From Callaeas wilsoni (lineage: Eukaryota; Chordata; Aves; Passeriformes; Callaeidae), in the NCBI GenBank assembly GCA_013398955.1, contig VWPU01002122.1:1-64000 (forward strand): a stretch of 64,000 nucleotides of DNA, written 5' to 3'. Position 1 is the stretch's first letter, and each line of letters opens with the position of its first letter. The position numbers and the translations under genes are program-made. Shown piece after piece: positions 11,701 through 21,669 of the stretch. The notes beneath the pieces are model-generated. The model ran no database searches. It saw only the letters and a program-made list of their open reading frames with translations, and was not told the DNA's origin.

Positions 11701-14230
11701 AGGTCCTTGTTCCAAAACCAACAGATCTTCGCAGGATCATTTGGTAGTTCAGATGTTTCAGAGCCACCTGTGGGCAGACAGATAAATTTCTCTCAAACCA
11801 GAAGGAATTAGTTACCCTTATGATGGCTGTGGGAAGACAAGGAGTAGCTGATCCACTCTAAAGGCAGTGTGATGCAGGCAGGTGTCTACATAAGGAGGCT
11901 TTATGTGAAGGCAGGTAATGTATTTTTTTAAAAACAAATACAGATTTACACTGCATCTTATAGGGCCACATGATTTTTGATTTAGTGTTCAGAGCTGGTG
12001 GAATAACAGTATTTATATGTTGCAGAACAATAGGCAAAGTTCATAAATTTTACCTTGTTTTTAGATGTTAACAGTGGAGTAATTGCACCTGTCCCCTGCA
12101 TTCTGTTTACTAGCTGGTTTTGTTTTCATGTGGTGCCCTGCAGAGAGTGGGTGTGGTGTACCAGAAGTGAAGGGTGTGTGTGAAGTTTGACTATAAATGA
12201 GATGCAGAAGCCTTCTGCGACTGCTCTGCCAAACCTGACCCCTCAGACACCCCCAGGTGCTGAAAGCACACAGGCAAGCGTGGACCAGCATTTACTAGTA
12301 CAAGATTAGGGTTGCAGAGCTGGATTTGGCTCTTTGGCCATGCCTGTGGTCAGGACAGTATGCCCTTACTTGTTTTCTGGTGTTTGAGGTTTTCTATTTC
12401 AGGAGCTGCAAATAACTCATTGAATAAAGCAGAAAGAAATACCCGTTTAAAATTCAATTTCCTAATAAATGAGCCTGCTGGAGGTGCTTTCAAATTTCTA
12501 AATGTGTGTGAAAAGTGAACTTTTTATAAGTATGTTCAAACTTTCATAAATTACTGTGCATGGTATTTCAGAAAAGACAATTAAAGTACTATTAGAATTA
12601 TGTTGTTACATTTTTTTATAAAGGGACATAATGCTACAGAAAAAGGTATTTGAGTGTAGGTATAAAATAAATAGGTAAAATGGAGTGAGCTGTAATAGCT
12701 AATGGCAGTTCTGTCATTAGAACAGTGTGAGAGTGATGTACCCTCAAAGTCTGGACACATTATTTCCCTTCTAATAATGGTGGCTATAATGTTCACAGAC
12801 TGTTTTCACTAGCAGCTATGCTGGTATGAATTACGTGTCATATATTCACTGAATATATCAAAAAAGCTGCAGTGATGTTTGGCTCTGTCTGCTTCTAGGC
12901 TTGAACACATGTTGTCTGTGCCCTTCACAGTTAAAGATTTTGTATTTCCAGATTTCGTAGCTTCATTGTTATAACATTTGTCTCCAAAATATCAGCTATT
13001 GTAAAATCATTCTCAAAAAGCATCTTAATGCAAGGTGGGAAAACAAGCAGACCTGACAAGTCAGTGACATTTCTCTGTTTGTGACTGGAACACTGCATCT
13101 GGATTTCTTTTGTGCTATATTGCAAAGCTGATAGCTAAAATTCAAATGCAGTCATTAAATAAGGGAAAACATTAAGGATAATTAGATGAAAGCAGAGAGT
13201 TCTGTACTATATGACTGGGGGGAAGTAATTTTATTAACTCTGTTACAAGTTCTTTAAATTCTGGATGGACGTTGATCTTCAGGCATGCTAAGAATATTGC
13301 AGATCATTAGGTTTGTAATGGTGTCATTAATTGTTTCAAAAATAATCTGAATCTGTATCTTAGCTGCTACCATCAGAAACTGTAGCCGTGTGTTAGGGTT
13401 CATTAAACAATTCAGTTGTGGGCACCTTCTGAAATTAAATAACTTTGAGAATAATTTCAGTAAAAGGCTTGGAAGAAGTACAATTTCAGATGGAGAACAG
13501 CTGTGTTTTGGTGCATAGATATGAGCATGTTCCACAGAGGAAATAAGACTGCACGGAGATAAGCTGTAGTTCTGAGGAGAGTCCTGCTCTAAGTGTGTGT
13601 GTGTGCACTCCCAGTTGTGAGATGAAAACATCCCAAGGCAGAGTGTTTTCAGTTTTCTGGTAGCCTTTTTTATTCCCTTTGTCTCTTAAAATAGTTCAGT
13701 GCTATGCCTTTGACAATCTTTATTTCCTGTCATAATTTTCTTTGCCTGTTCTGCTGGTTGAAAATGGCTAAGCACTTGTCAAGAAAGATGCCCCTCTGCG
13801 TCAGCGCCAGAGACTGTTAGTGACCTGAAAGCTCCCAGCATGGGCTGGCTCAGAGGAAATCTTCCCGTTCACTTACTGCTATTGGAAGCTAAAGTTCAGT
13901 TACATAGATTTCACTATAATACCCAGTATTAGGAGTGCTAAAGAAATAATTGTCACTTTGCCTCATTGCTGGCAACTTTTATTTAGGGAAGAGAGAAAAG
14001 AACCATCTGCTGAGTGACCTCTGCCTGTTAACATTTCTTGCCTCTGCTCTGTGCCTTTCACCTTCCTTTTATTGAATTTTGATTATCATCATTTTAGGAG
14101 ATTTTTTTAAACTGGCTTAATTGAAGTTCCAGCCAAGTTCTGCTAGCTCAAAAAGGTCTTTCAAGTTCCTGATGCGAGTTTGTATTTATAACATTAATAA
14201 AGCCATGTTATTTGTTTTGTTCTCATCTAG

Positions 14231-14374
14231 GTACTTGAACTGGGATTTGATTTCTCATCCTATGGATCACTGAAAGAGTAACAGATGGCCTTGCCTCGTC
14301 TTACAGGCGCTTTACGCTCCTTTTCAAATGTCACTAAACATGAGGATTACAGTGAAGAATTAGCTGACTTAACG
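14231..14374 (+). CDS. ASCC3: ASCC3 exon 2: 5' UTR end and codons 1-30
   Basis: ASCC3 is the helicase subunit of the ASC-1 complex (with TRIP4, ASCC1, ASCC2). It is known for ribosome-quality-control disassembly of collided ribosomes, ALKBH3-linked alkylation repair and transcriptional coactivation. The acceptor tctcatctag precedes 14231. The first 54 bases are untranslated, and the start ATG is at 14285. The first 18 residues, MALPRLTGALRSFSNVTK, match vertebrate ASCC3 as remembered. The exon ends at aacg before gtaaag (14375), phase 0. An in-frame TAA at 14279-14281 excludes an upstream in-frame start in this exon. The start context has G at +4 but C at -3, so it is only moderate. A 3-codon upstream ORF lies just 5' of it. 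Confidence 0.96.
14262..14273 (+). promoter_or_regulatory. ASCC3: Upstream ORF of three codons in ASCC3 5' UTR
   Basis: Within the untranslated part of exon 2 an ATG at 14262 opens a Met-Asp-His frame ending in TGA at 14271-14273, 11 bases before the ASCC3 start. Upstream ORFs of this size can lower or condition translation of the main frame by making ribosomes reinitiate. Whether this ATG is used is an inference. The very short distance to the main start would leave little room for reinitiation, so leaky scanning is the likelier way to reach ATG 14285. Confidence 0.7.
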
Positions 14375-15074
14375 GTAAAGCTTTTTTCTTTTACAAAGCA
14401 CAGTTGTAGTAAGAATCATTTGTTTTCTTCATTTGCATTGCTATTTTGTAAGAGTAGGCAAGCAAGAAGGGCAGAGTGTGTATAGTTTCCTGTGCATTCC
14501 TTCATAGTGCCCTCTCTAAAAGTCAAATTTTATGCTTAGCCCTTACAATCACAATGTGCTATATGGAATAGCTTGCTTGGTTGTGTTAGTACAGCCCTGT
14601 TAATTCACCTTTCAAGAAGTTGGGCAAGGCTGGTGTGCTTTTAGCACCAAGCTTACATAGAGCTGGGGAGCCAAACATTTCCCTTCTAATATTAAGTTCA
14701 CTGAATGTAGGTACTTCTTTTGCTTCCCAAGAAATAATGCATTAAAGCAATTCCTTGTGGGAACCTGTAAAGTTAAATGAGTTTGGAATCTTGGGAACTG
14801 TAAATCTCTTGAAGTTGCGAGAGTTTGGCTTTATAGAGAATTTTGCTCTGGGAATAGTGAAGTAGTGAGAGCATGTGTGCTTTTGTGTATCCTTCTTTCA
14901 TACACTCAGGAAAGAGTCTGAAGAACAGGTAAAAGGAAAAGTGCTTGCAGTCAGTACTACGTACTGACTGAATGGAATTGGAAGGAATTGGTTTTATCTG
15001 GTATTTAATTTTAAAGGAACTGCCATATATTAATTTGAAATAAATAAAAAAACTCAAATATTTTGCATTTTCAG
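14375..15074 (+). other. ASCC3: ASCC3 intron 2
   Basis: A 700-base intron with donor gtaaag and acceptor gcattttcag. Nothing recognisable lies inside. Reading through from exon 2 keeps the frame open to a stop at about 14485, which makes a chance 66-codon ORF. Confidence 0.95.
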
Positions 15075-15225
15075 ACTAAAAGATCAAAACTACATGCCCA
15101 GTTGCTGAACTCTGATCTTACTTGGAAGAAGATAATAAAGTTTGTTGATGACAATTTGGACAAAAAAGAGTACCAAACTGTAAATGGTGATTTAAAAACT
15201 ATCTTACAAGCTGCAAAACAAATAG
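15075..15225 (+). CDS. ASCC3: ASCC3 exon 3: codons 31-80 and first base of 81
   Basis: This 151-base exon follows the acceptor tcag and ends before gtatgt (donor at 15226). It continues the exon 2 frame with TTKRSKLHAQ.., then ..LTWKKIIKFVDDNLDKKEY.. and ends with ..LQAAKQI, all close to the N-terminal region of vertebrate ASCC3. Phase 1 at the 3' end is completed by TT of exon 4 to give Val81. This N-terminal part (roughly the first 200 residues) is reported to bind ASCC2. It precedes both helicase cassettes and is rich in short charged helices. Translation through the donor would add 39 codons to a TAA at 15342. Confidence 0.97.
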
Positions 15226-16069
15226 GTATGTTTTTATTCTCTGGTAGTCTAATAATACTTTGTTTTATTTGGGAGTGGGAGCAGGTTCAAGTTGCTTTCT
15301 GCCTGCATACTTTACATACTGGTACAATTTTGGTTCTACCTTAACGCCAGTTTTGCCTTTAAACTCCATTTAATCCATCTTTGAAACTTCATTTATTCTG
15401 ATACGCATATGCACAATTTGGTCTTCTGTTTTATTTTAAGATTCCATTGTTATATAGGTATTCTTACTTTTTTGATAGTATTGTTTTGTAGAGTGTGGTA
15501 CGGTTTATGATTGACAGTTATTAAGCAAAACCAACTGTTTCCTTTGGAATAGCAGTACTCTAAGAAAAGAACAATCCTGGTGTTGTCTGCTTTCATTCCA
15601 TGTAAATAGTATCATGAAAAATTGGACTGCTGCGCAGGCAGATAAAAATGTAAGAACTGTTTTCTGCTTGAAGTGTTTGGTATTGAGGAGAGAAATAAAA
15701 ATGTATTTCACTCATGTGGAATTGAACTTTTAAAACTGAAATACATTATGGGAAAGAACGTGTGAAAACTTAGTTTTGATTAGAAATTTAGTTTTTGATT
15801 GACAGACTAAACCTAATTCCATCTTTGCTTTTAGCAAAATTTAACTTCATCAGCTAATAAACTGAGCTCATGGCTCAAGCTCTTACTGTCACAAATTTAA
15901 GGATTTTTCCTTTCATTCTCATAGGTATATTTTCTTCTTTTCTGATTGTTTTTCAAATATCTTGAATAGAACCCTAAGTAAAAAGACAGAGAGAATTAGT
16001 AAAAGTAAATATATTTGCCTGGTTTTGGTACTATAGACCAGAGATTTTTGTTAGAATACAAATGTTAAC

Positions 16070-16399
16070 TTGCCACACTTACGTTTCTATTTCTCGACCA
16101 CTTTTTTGGAAATACCTAGTAAATTGAGAAAGAAACAAATGTCTAAACAGACTTTCAGAAAAAGGCTAGACAAGTTATTCATGTCCAACGTGGTAGTCAA
16201 TTGTGCTGTACAGTTGCAGAAGATGCCTGTTAAAGCTATTAATGGTTGTAATGGCAATTGCTTTCTTGAGTCATCAGCAAGTATAATTTTGAGTATTTCT
16301 CAAATCACGGACAAAAAGTTTCAAACTCTGGTTAGTACCGTTAGTAGACTTTTAACCTCTTCGGGCTGGAATTTAAGCATGAGGTTGCTGTCTTTCTGA
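16070..16399 (+). other. Unexplained 109-codon open frame in intron 3
   Basis: The frame runs from 16070 to a stop at 16397-16399. Its product is basic, and one segment (TFRKRLDKLFMSN, about residues 28-40) faintly resembles the C-terminal tails seen in some non-LTR retrotransposon polyproteins. The resemblance is too short to assign. It has no splice signals linking it to ASCC3 and lies 0.4 kb from the antisense LTR. Most likely it is chance or a decayed repeat. Confidence 0.2.
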
Positions 16400-16804
16400 G
16401 ACAGGCTTCTGGGAAGGGCCCTAACCCAGGTGCCTCTCTTTCAGCACTCAGATTTCAGCTGGCACTTGCAACGCACAAGGCTTGCGGGAGAGTCATGCAA
16501 GATGGGGATTGAGTTTTCGCCGTCAGTCCACAGAGTTAGTAGGAGAAGGTGCAGTCTGTATTGATAACAGATATTGCTTGAGAAAGCTGTTTTAAATATC
16601 CACTGTGTATAGTTTAATCACAAGAGGTGCTGGACTAAAATGTTGGCTGGCAAACAAAACATAAAACCAAAAAGAGTAGCTTCTAGTACTGCATCTCTTG
16701 CCATCTTGTCTGGGTTATTTTGTTGAGATGGAAGGAGTAGTATTTTCTTAAGAGATGCTTTCACAAATAGGAGATGTCGATAGTAAAGGAGAAATACCAC
16801 ATAG

Positions 16805-17458
16805 TAAACTGTGCCAGTTTGGACACAAATCCGGGAGGAAACAACCCGAGAGGGGCGACTCTCTCTCTCTCTCCTGCCTGCCAGGCAAGCAGGCCCCGGC
16901 AGCACCTCCCCCACGGGTTCGGGAAAATAATTTCTCGAGTGAAAGTGAAAAAAACTATTTATTTAGCAAAACAGAGTCCCCTGCTGTCACGGGAAAAAAG
17001 GATATTGAAGCCCCCTCCCCTGTCCCCTAAAAGAGGACTATGGATTTTAGAGTTCTTTCTGTAGGTAAAACCTGCAGTCCTATGCTGGGCCGGGCCAGGC
17101 AGGGTCTGACGATCCCCCTTGGAGGGTCCCGCCGAGCAGGTCCGGAGATGACAGCCGGTCTCAGATGAAAAGCAAGCCAAAAACAGTCCAAAAAGGAAAA
17201 GAAGCCGCTGAGGCAGATCACAGTCCCTTCTCCGCTGAAAGCCGAAGAGACTAGAGAGCAAAAATCCTCCAACCAACTAAATGTTGTCAGAATCGGAAGA
17301 GAAAAGAATGCAAAACATTCTAGTTGCAAGGTCAAGCTGGCCGCTTTGAAGAGTTCTCTCGGCTTCTCTCTCCCCCTTTTGCAATTTAAAGGTACACTAG
17401 AAATCAAGCAGGCGATGGGGAATACAGTATGGTCATAGAATCACCCTAAGACATAAAC
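16805..17458 (-). mobile_element. Antisense solo LTR with 5-bp target duplication
   Basis: The element proper is 16810-17453 (644 bp). It begins tgtgcc and ends gaca on the + strand, and is bounded by the perfect 5-bp direct repeat taaac (16805-16809 and 17454-17458). On the minus strand the LTR starts TGTCTTAGG and ends ..ACTGGCACA. AATAAA on the minus strand (16958-16963) lies about 150 bases from its 3' end, which fits a polyadenylation signal followed by R and U5. It is GC-richer than its surroundings and carries a short CT run at 16857-16876. The five-base duplication suits an ERVL or ERV1-class integrase. No retroviral gene adjoins it. The 91-126-codon open frames here (16755-17407) are shadows of the LTR. 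Confidence 0.85.
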
Positions 17459-17939
17459 CTAAGAGATTTTTCTCAAATCCTTCAATTGCTCTTTTAGTTT
17501 AGTAATCTGTACTTCTACAGGTGACTTTAAATAGTAATATGTACTTGTATGTTAGGAATATAAGGACAAACTACAAGTTTTTAGATGTAGGGAGGTTTTT
17601 TTGTGATTGCTATGTAGCTAATGCTAAAAGGAAGGGGCTGAACCACCCTTTATCTCTGAGACATATTTACATATCTATTGTATATGTGTGTATCTTTATG
17701 TCATGTATCTTCCATATGCAGGTATCTAATTATCTTGTAAATATCACCTCCAGTCCTCTCCTTGAACTTTTCAGCTTTTCAAAGTGCACCACAGGAAGAT
17801 TCAAGCTAAAAACTGAATTTGTAGCCCCCTCCATTTATATGTTACGTTTCTAGCTACTCAGCCTTGTTCCATCTGCTTATGCTATAATTTTTTTGCTCTT
17901 TCCTATTGGATTGTGGGGAAGAAACCCCTTTTTCTGGTG

Positions 17940-17972
17940 TTAAGCCTAACCTAAGGTTAAGCCTAACCTAAG
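17940..17972. repeat. 17-bp tandem duplication
   Basis: The unit ttaagcctaacctaagg (17940-17956) is repeated directly at 17957-17972, the second copy lacking the final g. The unit is itself partly palindromic (ctaaggttaag across the junction). It lies in intron 3 between the LTR and exon 4. It probably arose by replication slippage. Confidence 0.85.
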
Positions 17973-18703
17973 TTGAATCAAATCACAAGTAAAAAAAATT
18001 TTGTATGTTGTCTTGACTTAAAATGAACAAAACCCCCAGTATGCTGACTGGTTTTGTTCAGGTTATGCTTGGTGACTTTTAAAATTTTGTAGTAGTGACA
18101 TATTGGTTCATCATATGGAGTTTTCCCTATGTTTTGTATAAGAAGTACATTCATGTTTTCATCTAATAATATACTGTTTATTTGCATAAGGATATTTTGT
18201 AGATAGAAATCAAAATTCATACATTTATTTGCTTTAAAGTTTTTGAGCAATTTTTCTAACTTAGCACATACTCTGAAGTAATTCTACTGGGAATTACTAC
18301 AAGAATTCTGTAATTCTCAGCTGAATTCTGTATATTTATTCTGTTATGAATATTCAGATTAGGTAGTGAATAAATAGTGAGACAAAGTGGAAATTTGTTA
18401 ACATTAAAGAGTTTATAAATATACAATTGTGAGTTTAAGACCTCTAGCAAATTTTTTTGTTTAGCTCAGAAAGATAAGAAAGCATTGGTAATTCTTACTA
18501 TAAATTTTTAGTATGTAGAAGGATAACGAAGACAGATGCTTTATTATCGTACACCTACCTTGCAACAATTCTTACTTGTTGTGATCTTCCTTTGCTATCT
18601 CCACTGACGAGACTTGCAGCAAGAATTTGAATACAGTTATGTTATAGGTAATGAAACACTCTTAGTATTACGTGTACTAAGTTACATTTGGTTTTGTTAA
18701 CAG

Positions 18704-19287
18704 TTGGAGCTGAAAATGGACAAGAAGCAATTGAAAGTGGAGCTGTTTTTCTTTTTAAGACATTTCACGGGAAAGAATGTGTTGGCCATGATGAGACAAA
18801 GTTGATCAAGCAGATGTTTGGGCCATTTCCGTCATCATCTGCTACTGCAGCTTGTAATGCCATGTCTCGGATTGCTTCTCACTTCACTGAAGAACAGCTT
18901 AGAGCCCTCATACAGATGGCTGAAGAGCAAAATGGTGATAAGAGAGTGTTGTTTGGTAAAAATATAGTGTTTTCTTTTGACATGCATGATTTGGATCACT
19001 CTGAAGAGCTGCCTGTGAATGGTGAGACTGATGCACAGAAAAATATAAGCTTAGATTATAACAGATTTTTGAATAACCAGCTGAATCACTTACAGACCTA
19101 CTGTGATGAGAAATCTAATCTCAAGTCTTTGGAAAAAGTAGATGATTCTTTTTTATGGTGTGAAGTTGGAAAGTACCTGAAGGAGTCTCAAGGAGGTAAC
19201 CCTGGAGGGCCAACAACAGAAGACCTCTGCTGCACTTTGTATGAGATCCTTGCTTCTACCAAAAGTGCCGATGAACTTCAAAATGAG
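18704..19287 (+). CDS. ASCC3: ASCC3 exon 4: codons 81-275
   Basis: The largest exon in the window, 584 bases, lies between gttaacag and the donor gtacgc (19288). It encodes VGAENGQEAIESGAVFLF.., the strongly conserved block FGPFPSSSATAACNA (residues 119-133), FGKNIVFSFDMHDLDH (164-179), NGETDAQKNISLDY (186-199), SFLWCEV (229-235) and EDLCCTLYEILAS (253-265). These match vertebrate ASCC3 in order and spacing. Residues about 205-252, including a Gly/Pro-rich stretch (ESQGGNPGG), look less conserved and are probably a linker. The exon closes the N-terminal ASCC2-binding region. The donor GAG|gtacgc departs from consensus at +5 and +6, and read-through meets TAG three codons on. Confidence 0.98.
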
Positions 19288-21591
19288 GTACGCTAGCACC
19301 TTAACCATACTGCATATATTCGAATGCTACAGAAGTATACAATAATTTCATATTAGTTTGTGCCAATGTACCTTATCCAATTATTGTCTATGCTTTTTTT
19401 TTTTGCATCTATCTTGAGAAAAATCTTGTGGCAGCATCATCATTTACCAGGTAGAAGAAGGATACAGCATCAGTTTTATATGAATAATCTCCTTTTCACC
19501 CACAATGGACAGGATTTTCTTTTTTTGTGGCCATTTGCTCAGCGTCTCCATACTTTCCTTTTAAGCAGAAGCCAGTTTAAGCTGCCTATAAAAGTGTGAG
19601 AAACTTGCAAAGACAAGCTGAACTTTCTTGGACAGGTTTCATCTCCAGTTGCAGAGCCTCCTTGGTGCTGGAAGGCTGAGCAGGTGGTGCTACTTTAAAA
19701 CTTTGTCACATACGTCTGTTTCTTTCGATGAGGAAAGGGGGTGGCTGGGTTTGTTATGAGAAGGGCAGAGAAAATGTGAGGGAGAGGGAACCGTTGCTAG
19801 AGTTGAAAGAGAAGCATAGTAGTAGAAAGGGGAAAAAGCATGATTGAAGCCTGGAGAACATGTTTTCCAGGTGTGTGCACAAGAGATGATTGGTGATGAT
19901 TGATGATTAATCTAGGCAAGAGAGAACTGTTTTTGAATGGAGTAGGGGAAGAATTCTTGCAATTTAGTAATTTTTTATTTTCCTCTGCACTTTTCTGTGA
20001 CGTTTACTTTATTTTTTCCTAACTTGCCTTGCTTTCCTTCCCTGAAAACATCCAGTACTTAAATTCTCAAACTGACTTTTCAGAAAGACTCTAAATTTGA
20101 AAATTTGCTACCGAAATACAACTAATAGCAGGAATAGACAATCCCGTGAAAGATGATATAGTGAAAGTTTTCAGGAATTTTGCCATTGCAGTTGCAGATT
20201 TTATTCTTCTGAATAAAAACAGTGGGTGATAGAGAAGAGAACCTATGTACTTCATTTTAGGTTTAGATAACTATATATGGATATCTGATGTGTAATGGTA
20301 TAGTTGCTGAAGCCATATTATTGTTTTGTTTGGTAATCGGCGAACCACATTTTGGCTATCCTTTGAGCTTTCTGGACATGTATATTTTACAGATCCTAAA
20401 TATAAATGGAAGTGGATCTAATTGCTTCTGCATTGAAATATATTTGAAAAATAATACCTTAATACATGTCTGCAAACAGTTTCATACTTTGAGTGATCAT
20501 ATTGAGGGAAGACACATGAAAATTGAAGACTGAACAGGTCTTGGATAAGAAGACTGGATAAAAAACCTGCATGTCAAATTAAACACAAAAAAGATTATAC
20601 TTGTCAAAGGGACCTGAAGTTTATTAATTGTATAGAGATAAAGATTTCAATTTTTTTTCTCTAGATCAGTAACTGAAGACCTTTCCAATATCATTGTAGG
20701 GTATATATAGAAATAATTCCATACTTCTGCATAATGCCTTCTTAATGCCTGAGTTTAATTTGTGAAATGTTAAAGGAAAAGCTCTAAACCTTTTGCTTGA
20801 AGCAAGAAGAAATGACTTTTTTTTTTTGCAAATTTATGATTGTAATGGATTGCTAAGTCAGTTGGCAAAAAGTTCAAGGTATCAGTTTTTATGTAGGTCA
20901 CCAATAAAGACTTCCTTTCCATGAGTTCCTGGAACAAAGAATTCTTGGCAAAATTTCTGATTTGATGGCTTTACAGAAGTTGTAATTTGATAATATGAAA
21001 AAATTGTTTGCCAGTGAACTGAACACTGACTTAGCAAGAGTAGTTTCTTTTGTTTGTGTCATTAAAGAGGAAAAGGATTTCTTCCCTCCAGTGTCTGAAA
21101 ACTGCATCTTATTTTGGATTTTTTAAAACTTCTAGTAATAAAAAAAAAGATTTCCCCATTCTCATTATTTTGGCCCCTTTGTTGCCTTTCCTTGCAACAG
21201 TCTTACTCCATTGTTCATTGCACAATGTGGGGGTCAAGGAGGGAATACGACAAATTTGAATCTGATCAGCTTTTGTTAAAAGCTAGCTGGCATTTGTATT
21301 GTGCTCTCTGTAGGCATAGTCATGACTTGAAAATTTCTTCTGGGCTTTGGATTTTACTGTCACTTAGGGATTTTTTTTTTTTTTGTTACATTAATTTCGT
21401 TGGTGCCATCATTAAGAGCAGATGGTGCTTTTAAACCTGAAGATAACCCATTTCTAAAACTAGGTCAGAGGCTTGCCATGTGAGATGGTATAACAAGTTG
21501 ATTGATCATGCATACTGAACATCCTACATTTCTTGGTGGAATGAATACAGGCTAAAGTGTCTGTGAGTTACAAAATATATTTTTTCTTCAT

Positions 21592-21669
21592 AAACAAAAA
21601 AAAAACAAAACAAAAAAAAAACCAAAAAAACCCAAAAAAAACCCCCCAAAAAATAAACAAAAACCCCCA
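21592..21669. repeat. A/C-rich low-complexity tract
   Basis: For 78 bases the + strand is made only of A and C except for one T at 21654. It has runs of A broken by single C, then CC, CCC and finally CCCCCC. The stepwise lengthening of the C runs suggests slippage. The minus-strand open frame across it (Phe/Gly-rich) is an artefact of composition. It may have been the tail of a retroposed sequence, but no body is recognisable. Confidence 0.85.

Larger units (their letters stand above)
216..14230 (+). other. ASCC3: Probable ASCC3 intron 1 (approximate left boundary)
   Basis: This is about 14 kb of mostly AT-rich sequence between the CpG island and the acceptor of exon 2 (tctcatctag ending at 14230). 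No convincing coding exon was seen. It contains CR1 LINE remnants (1288-1735, 4646-4732), two ERVL-like LTR fragments (about 3128-3613 and 4817-5035) and a solo ERVK-like LTR (6084-6431). The remaining stretches, including 1736-3127 and 6451-14230, hold nothing I can name. They contain homopolymer runs and short chance ORFs on both strands. Confidence 0.6.
15226..18703 (+). other. ASCC3: ASCC3 intron 3
   Basis: A 3.5-kb intron with donor gtatgt and acceptor gttttgttaacag. It contains an antisense solo LTR at 16810-17453 and a small 17-bp tandem duplication at 17940-17972. Sense AATAAA hexamers occur, for example near 15693, 15856 and 18368. In humans a short UV-induced ASCC3 transcript is made with an alternative last exon after exon 3, so this is the place where a bird counterpart would be sought. 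I do not see enough to call such an exon. A 109-codon open frame at 16070-16399 has no recognised match. Confidence 0.93.

Noticed and set aside
11410..11721. 103-codon minus-strand frame in intron 1
   Set aside because: No family is recognisable, there are no splice or promoter signals, and similar lengths occur by chance in this window.
16755..17407. Several 91-126-codon frames on both strands
   Set aside because: They lie largely or wholly within the solo LTR bounded by taaac duplications, and none resembles a retroviral or host protein.
17940..17972. Telomere-like cctaac words
   Set aside because: The telomere unit is ccctaa. Here a 17-bp unit containing taagcctaacc is simply duplicated once, with no tandem telomeric array.
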